The position numbers and the translations under genes are program-made. Source: Burkholderia sp. H160 (GTDB lineage: Bacteria; Pseudomonadota; Gammaproteobacteria; Burkholderiales; Burkholderiaceae). From it: 64,000 bases of DNA. Shown in pieces: positions 63,916 to 64,000 of this stretch. Location of the stretch: NCBI GenBank assembly GCA_000173575.1, contig ABYL01000014.1:24695-88694 (forward strand), given 5' to 3'. Each line of letters begins with the position of its first letter. The stretch's first letter is position 1. The notes beneath the pieces were generated by a model. That model did no database searches. It saw only the letters and a list, made by a program, of their open reading frames with translations, and was not told the origin of the DNA.

Positions 63916-64000
63916 TGATAATCCGGCGAATTTTGGAGAGTGGCCGACAACGGTTCACGGCCACGACTTTGGTCCGTGTTCGGTCGATCACGTCATCTCC

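Noticed and set aside
63737-63991. 84-codon open frame on the minus strand near the window end
   Set aside because: It overlaps the LysR gene end and a hairpin, has no ribosome binding site or family resemblance, and is consistent with a chance frame in GC-rich DNA.

Overview
The window looks like a chromosomal segment of a Burkholderiaceae bacterium, most likely Paraburkholderia or a close relative. The basis is high GC, tightly packed genes with GC-rich third codon positions, and gene families typical of that group: an mdc malonate decarboxylase operon, many LysR/GntR regulators and ABC importers, and a Tat-exported DyP peroxidase beside an Fbp-type iron importer. This is inference from family content; no rRNA is present to test it. 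I saw no tRNA, rRNA, CRISPR array, prophage or intact insertion sequence.

Layout. 0-3.7 kb: a NarL-type response regulator and a hybrid histidine kinase convergent with it, then a sigma-factor-like protein. 4.0-7.4 kb: a very long GMC oxidoreductase fused to an alpha/beta hydrolase whose nucleophile position is Cys. 7.5-14.9 kb: a ModA-like binding protein, then a divergent locus. One arm is an isopenicillin-N-synthase-like oxygenase plus an FAD-linked dehydrogenase. The other is an amino-acid-type ABC importer plus a HutC-type regulator. Two GTATATAC palindromes lie between the arms. 14.9-18.1 kb: a second HutC-type regulator, an ICMT-like membrane protein, an arylamine N-acetyltransferase and a DUF2501-like protein. 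18.1-26.4 kb: a probable Fur-controlled iron locus of OprB-type porin, beta-propeller, DyP peroxidase and an Fbp-like ABC importer. 26.4-28.3 kb: LysR and a divergent EamA transporter.

28.3-36.9 kb holds a complete malonate utilisation locus: an MFS carrier divergent from a GntR/FCD regulator and mdcABCDEGH, whose genes overlap or nearly touch. MdcA/C/D/E form the decarboxylase, MdcB/G build and attach its prosthetic group to the MdcC carrier, and MdcH loads it.

36.9-48.4 kb is mixed and partly eroded. A TauE-type exporter lies beside the C-terminal stub of a sulfide:quinone oxidoreductase, which is joined head to head to a 5'-truncated sigma54 activator carrying the C-x10-C-x6-C signature I associate with the sulfane-sulfur sensor FisR. 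Then come a small repeat protein, a P-type ATPase with PPK2, an SDR, a lipoprotein, a DUF2784 protein, and a second damaged site where a truncated LysR gene meets a truncated class II aldolase fragment.

48.4-53.3 kb is a ytfQ-ytfR-ytfT-yjfF sugar importer. 53.5-64 kb holds mostly stand-alone genes: AlkB, a RutE/HadB-like reductase, a His-rich membrane protein, a metallophosphoesterase, an MgtC-like protein, a GlsB-like protein, an acetyl-CoA hydrolase/transferase, a FUSC-family exporter and a LysR regulator. The most interesting items are the sulfide-locus deletion scar, the Fur-linked porin/propeller/DyP/Fbp locus, the oxygenase/ABC locus with its paired operators, and the GMC-hydrolase fusion.
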